DNA from: an uncultured Bacilli bacterium
Lineage (GTDB): Bacteria > Bacillota_I > Bacilli_A > RFN20 > CAG-826
Length of the DNA stretch: 64,000 bases
Direction: 5' to 3'
Assembly (NCBI GenBank): GCA_944376605.1
Contig: CALWDE010000006.1
Span: 1-64,000 of the forward strand
In this document: positions 1 through 8,017 of the stretch, piece after piece
Layout: every line of letters starts with the position of its first letter
Numbering within the stretch: position 1 is the stretch's first letter
Notes under the pieces: model-generated
The model's database searches: none
What the model saw: only the letters and a program-made list of their open reading frames with translations
What the model was told of the DNA's origin: nothing
Made by a program: the position numbers and the translations under genes

Positions 1-71
1 GAATTGTTAAAAAATTCCATATGAGTCCAGTTATGTACAAAAATAAATTATTGGAAAATCAAATGTTGTAG
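1..71 (+). CDS. Possible C-terminal tail of an IS3-type transposase (cut by window edge)
   Basis: The frame beginning at position 3 is open to a TAG at 69-71 and reads IVKKFHMSPVMYKNKLLENQ at its end. The MSPVxY pattern followed by a short tail resembles the last residues of IS3-family OrfB integrases (SPVxYR). Only about 22 codons are visible, so this is a weak call; it could be the tail of an unrelated gene. No terminal inverted repeat could be assigned between it and the terminator at 143-168. Confidence 0.3.
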   Translation, partial: IVKKFHMSPVMYKNKLLENQML

Positions 72-142
72 TATTAAATAAAGTAAGAGTTAAAAACCCA
101 CGGTCAAAAGAAATGGGGAAAGTTCATTCAATAAGTAACATT

Positions 143-168
143 AACGAGCCAATTGGTTCGTTTTTTTC
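143..168 (+). terminator. Rho-independent terminator
   Basis: The sequence AACGAGCC-AATT-GGTTCGTT forms an eight-pair stem (one G-T pair) and is followed by a run of seven T. It ends whatever transcript enters from the left edge and separates it from the GNAT gene. Confidence 0.75.
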
Positions 169-206
169 TTTTATCTTCCTAATATAATCGCAAAGGAAGG
201 ATTCAC

Positions 207-665
207 ATGGACCAAGAAATTGTCATAAGAAGATATCAAAAAGACGATTTAAACACTTTGCTTTCTATCTTTGAAAAGGCAATTCGTCAGACTTGTCAAA
301 ACGATTATACAATCGAACAAATAAACGCTTGGACAGCTGGGAAAAATGCAAAAAACTGGGATGAAATTCTGCAAAAGCATTTTTCTTATGTTGCTACAAT
401 AGGTAAGAACATAGCCGGTTTTGGCGACGTAAATGAATGTGGATATATTAATTTTTTGCATGTAGATCCTATCTATCAAAAAAGAGGAGTAGCAACTTCA
501 TTACTAAAGGAATTAGAAAGACGATTTGATAATTTAGAGGTAGATGCATCAAAAACTGCGCTTCCTTTCTTTTTAAACCGAGGTTATCAAATAGAAAAAG
601 CACAAGTTGTATATCGGCAAAATATCGGAATAGAAAATTACCGTTTGCACAAAAAGAAATCATAA
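207..665 (+). CDS. GNAT-family N-acetyltransferase
   Basis: This 152-aa protein has the size and motif order of a single-domain GNAT acetyltransferase, which moves an acetyl group from acetyl-CoA to an amine. The acetyl-CoA-binding motif A is visible around residues 87-100 as HVDPIYQKRGVATSLL, matching the Q/R-x-x-G-x-G/A signature. The N-terminal part (IRRYQKDDLNTLLSIFEKAI) is the usual strand-helix opening of the family. The start is supported by the AAAGGAAGGA Shine-Dalgarno sequence just upstream. It appears to be transcribed alone. The substrate cannot be told from sequence; relatives of this compact type act on small molecules or on proteins. Confidence 0.85.
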   Translation: MDQEIVIRRYQKDDLNTLLSIFEKAIRQTCQNDYTIEQINAWTAGKNAKNWDEILQKHFSYVATIGKNIAGFGDVNECGYINFLHVDPIYQKRGVATSLLKELERRFDNLEVDASKTALPFFLNRGYQIEKAQVVYRQNIGIENYRLHKKKS

Positions 666-779
666 ATCTCTGCAAAAACTAATTATTTTTATTTATTTTG
701 ATTTCAGATGAACTATTAACCACCCAAACTAAGTTTTTGCTATGATTAAAAATATCTTTATAAGAAGAAGGAGGCATTT

Positions 780-1319
780 ATGGGACTTATACAAAAACGG
801 TTTAATATCTTATCTTGTCTTGGTGCTCTTATCGCTTTGCTTGTGGGAGTTATTGGCATTATTGTTTTGTTTACAGGGCAAGGATTTGGTTTTGTAGAAA
901 ATTGGCAAAACGCGGAAGGAGCAGCAGACTTTTCTTGGCTAGAAATGGCAGCTTCAGACATCATTTTTGGAACCAATGAAGTTTCAATGGATACTTTTAA
1001 TATTAATGGAGTGCCTCTTTTACCAATTGCATTTTATCTTTTTGTCGGTGCAGCAGTGCTTGCATTACTTCTGTTAATTTTAGAAATTGCGAAAAAGAGA
1101 GGTTTCTTCTCTCGTATTATTTCTTTAGTAATGATGTTAGCTTTTGTAGGGGCAGCCATTATCTTCTTTGTTGCAAAAATCACCATTCCAAATAATGGAG
1201 ATACAACAGAAATTGATTTTATTGCCTCTTACGTAACTTTAGGAGGAGGATTCATGACCGCTGCGGCATGCGGTTTAGTTGGTGGGGTTGCTTCTTTTGT
1301 TCCTCTAGCTCTTTCTTAA
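780..1319 (+). CDS. Small four-helix membrane protein of unknown function
   Basis: This 179-aa protein has four strongly hydrophobic segments, at about residues 13-37, 78-103, 112-133 and 147-178. A polar loop of about 40 residues follows the first one. No catalytic motif is visible. A strong AAGAAGGAGG Shine-Dalgarno supports the start. The polar loop after helix 1 and the closely spaced C-terminal helices resemble the two-helix protein at 16755-17132, and both may be lineage-specific envelope proteins. Its function is unknown. A terminator shared with the convergent yitT-like gene follows. Confidence 0.75.
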   Translation: MGLIQKRFNILSCLGALIALLVGVIGIIVLFTGQGFGFVENWQNAEGAADFSWLEMAASDIIFGTNEVSMDTFNINGVPLLPIAFYLFVGAAVLALLLLILEIAKKRGFFSRIISLVMMLAFVGAAIIFFVAKITIPNNGDTTEIDFIASYVTLGGGFMTAAACGLVGGVASFVPLALS

Positions 1320-1329
1320 TCAAGAAAGC

Positions 1330-1360
1330 AAAAAAGCGGCGCTCTAAGGAGCGCTTTTTT
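1330..1360. terminator. Bidirectional terminator between convergent genes
   Basis: GCGCTC-TAAG-GAGCGC (1339-1354) is flanked by an A run on the left and six T on the right, so it can stop transcription from both sides. The right T-run touches the stop codon of the minus-strand YitT gene. Confidence 0.85.
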
Positions 1361-2390
1361 ATTCCACAGGTTTCATATAGAAACGTCCATAAACTTGATT
1401 TAGCGTTTCTGTTTGAATAAAAGCGTGCTCATCGATTGCCTTAATTGCACGAATAGTGGATTTTTCTTCATAAGCAGATACCACCATCGTAACAATATAA
1501 CGGACTTGTCCAGTGTAGGCGCCCTGTGCTTCAATCACGGTGACACCATGATGATTATTTTTAACTAATTCGCTCCCCAAACTGCGTAAAGAAGTGATCG
1601 CTTCGATACGGATTTTACGGTTGCGAACATTAATGGAATCCACCACAAAGGCAGAAGCAAATAAATAAAGAATGGAAAATAAACAACGTACAAACGGACT
1701 AGCAATGGCTTCATCAAAAGTTTGCGCAGCGTTTGGGTTACCATAAATCAAAATATCTAGCATGGAAAAAAGCGTAAATAAGGTTACGCTTAAGGCATTA
1801 CATGACGCGCTATATTTTCCAACATTCGTTCTCTTTTTTAGAGAGATGTAATAAGCAATAATATCGATTCCGCCAGTAGAAACTTCAACTTTAAAGCATA
1901 AAGCGCTCGATAAACCTGTACACACTCCACCAAACAACGCACGCGATAAGAAACCGCCATTATTAGTCATTGCTTCCGCAATTTCTGCGATAAGAGGAAT
2001 GTAGGTAGGAGTGATAAAACGCATAAAAATAGACGTTTCTACAACGTTAATTAACGTATATGTCGCAAAACGCTTTCCAATGCCAAAAAAGGCTAAAAGC
2101 ATTAAAGGAACGTTTAGTAAAAAGTACAAAATTGCATGGGCAGCATTCTCATCAATGTCTCTCCAACCGCATAAACGGCAAATCGACGTAATAACCTGAG
2201 AAACGCCTGACATCCCGCCCGAGGCAATAGAATCGACATTTAATCCGGGCGCCATAAAGGTGTTAAAGCCAAAAGCAAAAATTAAAGCGGAAAGGGTTGA
2301 AACGAAAAAAATAATTAAGTTAAATACAACTAGCCTAGCTTTTTTGTGCGTGCGAATATATTCCTTCGACTCACGAATCCAATCTTTCAT
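1359..2390 (-). CDS. YitT family membrane protein (DUF161 plus DUF2179)
   Basis: This 343-aa protein has the YitT architecture. The N-terminal DUF161 region has about five membrane helices (roughly residues 20-45, 92-112, 115-140, 150-175, 195-220) and a glycine-rich SGGMSG stretch. A cytoplasmic DUF2179 domain of about 80 residues follows (HHGVTVIEAQGAYTGQ through YEEKSTIRAIKAIDEHAF). Length and domain order match the family. Function is not established; relatives are often described as membrane transporter or regulator-like proteins. There is no clear Shine-Dalgarno upstream. A TATAAT lies about 35 nt before the start, giving a short leader. Confidence 0.9.
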   Translation of the reverse strand: MKDWIRESKEYIRTHKKARLVVFNLIIFFVSTLSALIFAFGFNTFMAPGLNVDSIASGGMSGVSQVITSICRLCGWRDIDENAAHAILYFLLNVPLMLLAFFGIGKRFATYTLINVVETSIFMRFITPTYIPLIAEIAEAMTNNGGFLSRALFGGVCTGLSSALCFKVEVSTGGIDIIAYYISLKKRTNVGKYSASCNALSVTLFTLFSMLDILIYGNPNAAQTFDEAIASPFVRCLFSILYLFASAFVVDSINVRNRKIRIEAITSLRSLGSELVKNNHHGVTVIEAQGAYTGQVRYIVTMVVSAYEEKSTIRAIKAIDEHAFIQTETLNQVYGRFYMKPVE

Positions 2391-2478
2391 GCGTTTTTAC
2401 CCGTAGGCAAAATGATTATAATAGGAACTAGAAGTGCTGCAACGAAACTTGAATGCACTTTTATAACTTTATGTCCCG

Positions 2479-2507
2479 TTGTCACCTATGGTGACGAGTG
2501 GTATTAT
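2479..2507 (+). promoter_or_regulatory. Sigma-A-type promoter with a 15-bp palindrome over the -35 box
   Basis: TTGTCA (2479-2484) and TATTAT (2502-2507) are 17 nt apart, with an extended -10 TGG just before. The perfect palindrome GTCACC-TAT-GGTGAC (2481-2495) overlaps the -35 and the spacer, which is the usual position for a repressor site. A second short palindrome, GTCTTT-T-AAAGAC, sits in the leader at 2518-2530. It drives the 2555-3415 gene. Confidence 0.65.
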
Positions 2508-2554
2508 ACGCGCGCTGTCTTTTAAAGACGGCCTCCTATGGGGGAAATAGTTAG

Positions 2555-3415
2555 ATGATTATTCTGAAAAGTATTGGTGCCTTCTTTGTTAAGATTTGGC
2601 GTTGGATTAAAGAAACTGCATGGGTTCAGCCTTTGCTTATTGTCGGAGCAATTTTTGCCGTTATTTTTTCCATTCCATATATCACTGCTTGGGCAAATGA
2701 ATGGAGCGGAAATAGTGAAGGAGCTTTCTTTGCTGATTCGCGTCGTTCTTTAGAAGGTGAAACTGATCAACCAACTTCTAATTCCGAAGCTGATCAAATC
2801 ACAAACCTTATCTACGAAAATATGTACGTTGCAGAAACTTACGAAGAAGTAGACACGGACACATACGGAGAAAAATTCTTCCTTGTTTATAACGTGGCTA
2901 ATAACACTACTTCGACCACTGCAGAAGAAGCCTTCCGTGAACTTAGCGCCAACTGGAATACCGCTTCTTTCCGTCCTTCCGATCGAAGAGCTTTCTCCAT
3001 TAATACCATTTATGCATCCGAAGAATCTTCTAACGATGCTGATTATGAAATTACCACAAATGGTGCTAGCGCCTTTAAGCGTTATCTTATGAATCATGCG
3101 GATTTATTCAATCGTGCTGGTCCATCTCTTATGGAAGCACCTTATAAAGACCGTGCTAGTTTAGATGATGCCAATTATTTATCCTTCGCGTTAAATGACG
3201 ATGGAGATGGGCTCGCTGTTGACAGTTTCCCTCTTCCCACCATTCTTCTTGTTGATTTCTCTGAGGAAGCTTGGGAGGCTGGACGCTTTGGTATTAGCGA
3301 AGTGCTTTGGACTTTATCCGGAACAACTTCAAGAGAAAATGCTTCCACATTAATTGATATGTGGAATCATCTTGACCCTTATAGCGAAGATAATCTCTTC
3401 ACTTTAGTAGAGTAG
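2555..3415 (+). CDS. Membrane-anchored extracytoplasmic protein of unknown function
   Basis: This 286-aa protein has one membrane helix near the N-terminus (about residues 26-46) preceded by basic and aromatic residues. The rest, about 235 residues, is acidic and presumably outside the cell. The outer part is rich in Asn, Ser and Thr and contains no known catalytic motif that I recognise. The end of the helix lacks a lipobox. A GGGGGAAA sequence upstream may act as ribosome-binding site. Its promoter carries a palindrome across the -35 box, so regulated expression is likely. It is a single-gene unit closed by a strong terminator. The family was not recognised. Confidence 0.7.
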   Translation: MIILKSIGAFFVKIWRWIKETAWVQPLLIVGAIFAVIFSIPYITAWANEWSGNSEGAFFADSRRSLEGETDQPTSNSEADQITNLIYENMYVAETYEEVDTDTYGEKFFLVYNVANNTTSTTAEEAFRELSANWNTASFRPSDRRAFSINTIYASEESSNDADYEITTNGASAFKRYLMNHADLFNRAGPSLMEAPYKDRASLDDANYLSFALNDDGDGLAVDSFPLPTILLVDFSEEAWEAGRFGISEVLWTLSGTTSRENASTLIDMWNHLDPYSEDNLFTLVE

Positions 3416-3435
3416 AATTTCCTTATGATTTATTT

Positions 3436-3457
3436 GGAGGCTTAGGCCTCCTTTTTT
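3436..3457 (+). terminator. Rho-independent terminator
   Basis: GGAGGC-TTAG-GCCTCC followed by six T closes the 2555-3415 unit, 20 nt after its stop codon. Confidence 0.9.
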
Positions 3458-3483
3458 GTTCGAGAAAGCCTTAAAATAAGCTT

Positions 3484-4056
3484 ATGAAAATTCAAAATAC
3501 ATTTCTTGATGAAAAAGTCCGTTACGGCTTTATTGGAAAAGAGGGCGAAGTAGTGGCAGGAAAGGAAGTCACAGGTTTTGGCGCTACCGCTAAAAAAGGG
3601 CAAGTGCTAACTATGTTTGTCGCTGATGAGTTACCTCTTGTAATTTATGAATCAGATGGCAGAGCATGCGCATTAGCTTCCTATAAAAAAGAAGAACTTC
3701 TTTCAAATAAACTCATAAAAGATATAAAAGCATTCGCCATTGCATATGGAGTGCCTCTCCCCTCTTTGAAAGTTTATATTGGTCCAACTTTAACTTTCTC
3801 CCATGTTTTAGTAACTAGAGAAGAGCTTTTACATGCAATTGAAATGGGCTACCGCGCCGCAGCCAAAAGAACTTCTGGCGTGGATTTCTTAGATTTACCT
3901 GTCATGGCTATTTTAGAGCTACGTTCGTTAGGAATTCCTTTCCAAAACATTACTCCATCCGGTTATGACACCTTTGAAGGAGAAGAGATCTTCTATAGCG
4001 AATTACGCGGTGATGAAGAGAAAAACGAAATCTACGTTGAACTATTAGAAGAATAA
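3484..4056 (+). CDS. Degenerate PgeF/YfiH-like protein lacking catalytic Cys and His
   Basis: The C-terminal half follows the PgeF/YfiH (Cu-oxidase_4) family. A YIGPTLTF segment at about residues 98-105 corresponds to the family GPSI-x-x-x-x-Y motif. DLPVMAILELRSLGIPFQNI (138-157) corresponds to the DLxxxNxxQLxxxGV segment. Near the end, FYSELR corresponds to FFSYRR. The family ADC-x-P segment reads VADELPLVIY here, so the zinc-binding or catalytic Cys is Glu, and the following HAGWRG segment reads ASYKKE, so the His is gone. At 190 aa it is about 60 residues shorter than active members. A TAAAAT hexamer ends 6 nt before the ATG and there is no Shine-Dalgarno, so a leaderless mRNA is likely. 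Homology is inferred by eye. Confidence 0.55.
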   Translation: MKIQNTFLDEKVRYGFIGKEGEVVAGKEVTGFGATAKKGQVLTMFVADELPLVIYESDGRACALASYKKEELLSNKLIKDIKAFAIAYGVPLPSLKVYIGPTLTFSHVLVTREELLHAIEMGYRAAAKRTSGVDFLDLPVMAILELRSLGIPFQNITPSGYDTFEGEEIFYSELRGDEEKNEIYVELLEE

Positions 4057-4058
4057 AT

Positions 4059-4544
4059 TTACTTTAAGGGATAACGTAACTGCAGTAACTCAAGCACTTT
4101 AGTAGGGACTAAAGTAGAGACATCTACTCCATTTAAATAAAGTTCTTGCACAGTAGAAGAGGAGATGAAAGTCTCCTCTTTTCTGGCCATAAAAAACACC
4201 ATGTCAACTTCAGGGTTAGCGAATTCATTTGCCGCAGCAAGTTGAAATTCATATTCATAATCAGTAACCGCACGAAGTCCACGTATAAGATGCTTTGCTC
4301 CAACCTTTTTACAATAATCTACCGTTAGGCCATCGAAAAAATCCACACGAACGTTAGCAATAGCAGCAGAAGCTTCTTTCATCATATTAAGACGGTCTTC
4401 CACCGAAAACCTTCCTGGTTTATTGGGATTAACTGCAAGAAGAAAAACTACTTCATCAAACAGATGGCTCGCTCTTTCTAATACGCCAAGATGTCCATTT
4501 GTTAAAGGATCAAATGATCCAGGATATACTGCAATACGTTTCAT
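4059..4544 (-). CDS. coaD: Phosphopantetheine adenylyltransferase
   Basis: CoaD transfers AMP from ATP to 4'-phosphopantetheine, giving dephospho-CoA, the penultimate step of CoA synthesis in the cytosol. The nucleotidyltransferase signature is clear: AVYPGSFDPLTNGHL near the N-terminus (with the GHL motif), GLRAVTDYEYE in the middle and the family ISSSTVQEL (ISSS/TxVRE motif) near the C-terminus. The start at 4544 gives 161 aa, the normal length, and overlaps the rsmD stop as ATGA; an in-frame ATG nine bases upstream is less likely. The order ylbF-rsmD-coaD matches Bacillus subtilis ylbF-ylbG-ylbH-ylbI with ylbG missing. Confidence 0.97.
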   Translation of the reverse strand: MKRIAVYPGSFDPLTNGHLGVLERASHLFDEVVFLLAVNPNKPGRFSVEDRLNMMKEASAAIANVRVDFFDGLTVDYCKKVGAKHLIRGLRAVTDYEYEFQLAAANEFANPEVDMVFFMARKEETFISSSTVQELYLNGVDVSTLVPTKVLELLQLRYPLK

Positions 4545-5074
4545 AGCTTCCATATTATGCCAAATCGCGAACGTCCATGACGATAACTCTTTCCTTTTCC
4601 TTCTGCGATTTTTAAGGGGCTTTCTCCTTCATATTCAAAAATGAAAGCTCCACCATCAATAAGAATTCCCCTCTCTTCAATAAGAGAAAAAACTTCAGAA
4701 TAAAGCTCTCTATCTGAGTAAGGAGGATCAAAAAAGATTAGATGAAATTTACTTGTTGTTTCCTTTAAATAGGTAAGTGCATCATTTTCTTCCACTTTTA
4801 CTTTCATAAAGGAAAGAGAAGAAAGATTTCTCTCAATTGTTTTCACTCCTTCAGGATTTTTTTCCACAAAAGTAGCGGAACTTGCTCCTCGAGATAAAGC
4901 TTCGATGCCAAGCGCTCCAGAACCTGCACATAAATCAAGTACATCCGCATTAAAAAGATGACTTTGAACAGCGTTCATCATCGCTAAGCGAACCACTTCT
5001 TTTGTAGGAACTTCTAAATAAGAAGGAACCTCTAGTTTCTTCCCGCGGTATTTCCCTCCCCCAATTCGTATCAT
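4541..5074 (-). CDS. rsmD: 16S rRNA (guanine966-N2)-methyltransferase
   Basis: RsmD methylates G966 of 16S rRNA during small-subunit assembly using S-adenosylmethionine. The 177-aa protein begins with the family opening RIGGGKYRGKKL. It carries the SAM-binding motif VLDLCAGSGALGIEALSRGA at about residues 44-63 and the catalytic FFDPPYSD motif at about 114-121. The length is typical. It overlaps ylbF upstream and coaD downstream by ATGA junctions, so the three genes are translated in a coupled way from one mRNA. Confidence 0.96.
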   Translation of the reverse strand: MIRIGGGKYRGKKLEVPSYLEVPTKEVVRLAMMNAVQSHLFNADVLDLCAGSGALGIEALSRGASSATFVEKNPEGVKTIERNLSSLSFMKVKVEENDALTYLKETTSKFHLIFFDPPYSDRELYSEVFSLIEERGILIDGGAFIFEYEGESPLKIAEGKGKSYRHGRSRFGIIWKL

Positions 5075-5400
5075 AAGCGGTAGGGAGAAAGAAGAATTTT
5101 ATCTATCTTTTTATAAAGAGATTCCACTTTCTTATAAGCCTCCTCATAAAGGACAACACTAGGCAAGGCATCTAACTGCTTTGCTACCTCTTTTAAGCGC
5201 TGTCTAGCTTCTTCTAAACCTTGCTTTGTTTTATTAGCAAGTATAAAAGTTTCCTCTGCCTCCTTCTTCTTTTGCATCAAAATAGAAAAAGCAGGATCAG
5301 ACTCCATTTCTTTTTCTCTCTGGTTACACATTTTGATAAGAGGAGAGTTATCGAGGGCCTCTTTTAGGCTTTCTAAAGCGAGTAATGTACTTTCTTGCAT
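5071..5400 (-). CDS. ylbF: YlbF/YmcA family protein
   Basis: This small (109-aa), mostly helical, charged protein matches the Com_YlbF family in length, composition and gene position next to rsmD and coaD. In B. subtilis, YlbF forms the Y-complex with YmcA and YaaT, which acts on RNase Y-dependent mRNA maturation; neither partner is in this window. Heptad-like repeats run through residues 25-75. The ATG at 5400 is preferred over a TTG one codon earlier. A TAAAAT hexamer with an extended TG ends 7 nt before the ATG and there is no Shine-Dalgarno, so the transcript may be leaderless. Confidence 0.8.
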   Translation of the reverse strand: MQESTLLALESLKEALDNSPLIKMCNQREKEMESDPAFSILMQKKKEAEETFILANKTKQGLEEARQRLKEVAKQLDALPSVVLYEEAYKKVESLYKKIDKILLSPYRL

Positions 5401-5409
5401 CAACTATAT

Positions 5410-5438
5410 TTTAGCAAAAGCAAAGCATAAGATATAAT
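5410..5438 (+). promoter_or_regulatory. Promoter of def
   Basis: TTTAGC (5410-5415) and TATAAT (5433-5438) are separated by 17 nt. The predicted transcription start is only about five bases before the def ATG, so the leader is too short for a ribosome-binding site. It overlaps head to head with the ylbF promoter. Confidence 0.6.
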
Positions 5439-5449
5439 CCATACTAGAT

Positions 5450-6001
5450 ATGTTAAAAATAGTTAAAGATACAGTATCTTCCTTAAGAGCACCTTCTAAG
5501 GAAGTGGAACTTCCTCTTTCTCAAAAAGATGAAGATCTTCTTTTGCAAATGTGGGAGCATTTAAAAGAAAGCCAAGATCCCTCTTTTCGAGAAAAACATC
5601 CATCCTTGAGGGAGGGAATTGGGTTAGCCGCTCCGCAAGTCGGAGTGAATAAACGCCTTATTGTGATTCACTATCCTGTTGATGAAGAAAAGAAGGAATA
5701 CATAACCTATTTATTGGCAAACCCTAAAATTGTTTCTCAGTCTGTCAAAGAGTGTTATTTAGAAGCTGGAGAAGGCTGCTTATCTGTGGATAAGGAGCAT
5801 CCTGGATATGCTTATCGTTCATACCGCATTCGTGTAGAAGCTTATGACGCTTTAAAAAAAGAAAACGTTCTTATTAAAGCGATGGGTTTTGATGCAATTG
5901 CCTTACAGCACGAAATTGATCATCTCTCTGGTATTCTTTTTTATGATCGTATTGATAAAAAGAATCCTTTTTACAAAAAAGATGGAGCAATTGCCTTGTG
6001 A
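5450..6001 (+). CDS. def: Peptide deformylase
   Basis: Peptide deformylase removes the formyl group from the N-terminal methionine of new proteins, using a metal ion. All three signature motifs are present in the 183-aa protein: GIGLAAPQVG (about residues 57-66), EGCLSV (about 108-113, metal-binding Cys) and HEIDHL (about 154-159, two metal-binding His and the catalytic Glu). The insertion between motifs 1 and 2 and the longer N-terminus point to the type 2 form of Gram-positive bacteria. The stop overlaps the GTG start of the next gene. No ribosome-binding site is seen; the leader is predicted to be very short. Confidence 0.97.
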   Translation: MLKIVKDTVSSLRAPSKEVELPLSQKDEDLLLQMWEHLKESQDPSFREKHPSLREGIGLAAPQVGVNKRLIVIHYPVDEEKKEYITYLLANPKIVSQSVKECYLEAGEGCLSVDKEHPGYAYRSYRIRVEAYDALKKENVLIKAMGFDAIALQHEIDHLSGILFYDRIDKKNPFYKKDGAIAL

Positions 6002-6993
6002 AAAGAAAACATTTTTTATCCTTTTGCTTGTTAGTCCCTTTATTAGCTTCTTGCGGAGGGGGTGGCAATATCCCCATTACTACAGAAGATTATGGTCATA
6101 CCCTTTCAATGTCAGGAGATGAATTTAAGATTCTTCAACTAACTGATATCCATTGGTGCTTATCTACAAATATCCCAAGGCAAAAAGAATACATGGATCT
6201 TCTTGTAGAAAAAACAAATCCAGATTTTATTGTCATTACGGGTGATTCTTTGTTCACCGCAACAAAGAATATTGCCAGCGCACTTTATGACTATATTGAT
6301 TCACTCGATATTCCCTATGCAGTGGTTTATGGAAATCATGACATGCAAGGGATGTGGTCTAACGCTTGGATGAATGAAAACGTAGTAAGGGAAAACGCTG
6401 CACTTTCCATCTTAAATGATGAAATTCCAGGTTTTACAAACTGGTATATCGACATCGAAAAAGACGGAGAAACCATTTGGCAATTATTTGGAATTGATTC
6501 CAATTCCTATCAGCAAGATGGCGTTTCTTATGACTATGGCTATATTCATGAAGAACAAGTAGATTGGTACGAATCCTGTGTGAAAGAAGGAGTACCTTCT
6601 CTTGGTTTTATTCACATACCTTTACAAGAATGGAAGAAGGCACACGAGGAAGATCCTGACGGCATTATTGGAGAAATGACCGAAGGTAATTCTCCATCTT
6701 CCACCCCTTCTGCCTTCTTTGAATCTGCTAAAAACCATAATATGAAAGGCATTTTTTGTGGGCATGACCACGCTAATGACTGGAACGGGCTTTATGAAGG
6801 AGTAGTGCTCGGATATGGGGTAAAATGCGGAAAAGAACTTTACTATGGTGTAAGCGAAGATGGTTATGACATTACTGGCGCAGCCTTATATACCATAAGA
6901 AGTGATAAATCCTTTCAAATCCGCCATATTTATTTGGATAATGATACTTTTGAATTCACGGGAGACGTTTCTTGGGAGGATAGCGCGCTATGA
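5998..6993 (+). CDS. Metallophosphoesterase lipoprotein
   Basis: This 331-aa protein starts with a lipoprotein signal peptide (KRKHFLSFCLLVPLLASC; lipobox Cys at about residue 19), so it should be anchored outside the cytoplasmic membrane. Calcineurin-like metallophosphoesterase motifs follow in order: LTDIHW (D-x-H), VITGDSLF (G-D), VYGNHDM (GNHD), then FIHIP and FCGHDHAND (GHxH type). Together these bind two metal ions and hydrolyse phosphodiesters or phosphomonoesters. The family is close to PhoD/Icc-like surface phosphatases; the substrate is not predictable. The GTG start overlaps the def stop and the 3' end overlaps the next gene by ATGA, so the three form an operon. Confidence 0.88.
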   Translation: MKRKHFLSFCLLVPLLASCGGGGNIPITTEDYGHTLSMSGDEFKILQLTDIHWCLSTNIPRQKEYMDLLVEKTNPDFIVITGDSLFTATKNIASALYDYIDSLDIPYAVVYGNHDMQGMWSNAWMNENVVRENAALSILNDEIPGFTNWYIDIEKDGETIWQLFGIDSNSYQQDGVSYDYGYIHEEQVDWYESCVKEGVPSLGFIHIPLQEWKKAHEEDPDGIIGEMTEGNSPSSTPSAFFESAKNHNMKGIFCGHDHANDWNGLYEGVVLGYGVKCGKELYYGVSEDGYDITGAALYTIRSDKSFQIRHIYLDNDTFEFTGDVSWEDSAL

Positions 6994-7910
6994 AATGGTT
7001 TCATGAACATGAACAAAAAGTATACACATATCTTCTTTCGCTTTTCTTCATCCCGCTTAGTTTGATGGTTTTTACAGGTGCTTATCACTTTATTGGTGAT
7101 TTGCTTGATTTCAGCCACTTTGTTTATTTTTTGCCTGTCTATATTGGCTACATTCTTTTACCCATGATTTTAGAAGTAGGGCTTTATTATTTAGCTCGAC
7201 CTCATCAGGAAAAAGGTTTTAGGACTTCTTCTCTTGTTTTAGGAATATTACTTTCCTTTTTTGGTCTTTTGCTCGTTGCTTTGACAAGCGGGTATATTGC
7301 TTCTTCCTACTACTATAGCCCTGTAATGGCGACAGTGAATGCTATTTTCCCCATTGATTTGATTATCTATGGCATTCTGGCTATTTGTCTTGGTATACCA
7401 CTTATACTACGTTCTCTTTTAGATAAAAAACCCTTAGAAAACTGGAAATTCTATCCAAGAAGCAAAAAGAGTTGGGCCATCTTCCCTTTTGCACTTTTTT
7501 ATCTCCTAATCGCTTTTTATATGTTGGGTGGTTTTTTACTTGGCTTTGACTATGCAAACTGGGAAGAAGCTTCTTTTGGTCTAATGATTCCAACTTACCT
7601 TATTATGCTCTTTATCCCTGGATTGCTGGGTGCGTTTGTTATTATCTATCAAAACATATCCATATCCTCACTATCTGGCTGGAAAAAGTTCTATGTCCTT
7701 TGGTCACCATTAGGCTTTGCAATCATCTTAAATCTCCTCTTACTTGTTACCAATTTGATTGATCCAAATGTTTATGTGCATTGTGGAAAACCCTACTTCC
7801 CTATCGATTTTGAAGGAAGTTTAAACGTTGCTCCGCTCGTTCTAAGTGCATTCTCTTTTATTGGCGCAATCGCCGTTCCTCTTTTGACCTTAAAAAAGAA
7901 AGAAGCGTAA
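6990..7910 (+). CDS. Polytopic membrane protein of unknown function
   Basis: This 306-aa protein has about eight hydrophobic segments spread over its length (about residues 12-32, 44-64, 75-97, 110-135, 160-182, 190-215, 238-258 and 278-298) with short loops and a basic C-terminus. No transporter or enzyme motif is visible. The start overlaps the metallophosphoesterase stop (ATGA), so the pair may work together at the membrane, but this is inference. The family was not recognised. Confidence 0.7.
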   Translation: MKWFHEHEQKVYTYLLSLFFIPLSLMVFTGAYHFIGDLLDFSHFVYFLPVYIGYILLPMILEVGLYYLARPHQEKGFRTSSLVLGILLSFFGLLLVALTSGYIASSYYYSPVMATVNAIFPIDLIIYGILAICLGIPLILRSLLDKKPLENWKFYPRSKKSWAIFPFALFYLLIAFYMLGGFLLGFDYANWEEASFGLMIPTYLIMLFIPGLLGAFVIIYQNISISSLSGWKKFYVLWSPLGFAIILNLLLLVTNLIDPNVYVHCGKPYFPIDFEGSLNVAPLVLSAFSFIGAIAVPLLTLKKKEA

Positions 7911-7931
7911 ACGCTTACTTATTTCCCTTTG

Positions 7932-7960
7932 TTGAACCTTTGTTTTTCTTTTGTCATAAT
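7932..7960 (+). promoter_or_regulatory. Promoter of the RNase J gene
   Basis: TTGAAC (7932-7937) and CATAAT (7955-7960) are 17 nt apart, with a TG one base before the -10. The leader then carries a small hairpin, ACCGA-TGTTTT-TCGGT (7974-7989), followed by TTTT, and ends in an AAAGGAA ribosome-binding site before the ATG at 8018. The hairpin could be a weak attenuator or a self-regulatory RNase J target; this is inference. Confidence 0.6.
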
Positions 7961-8017
7961 CTAGGTAACAAATACCGATGTTTTTCGGTTTTACACACAT
8001 AGAAAAGGAAATCCTGC

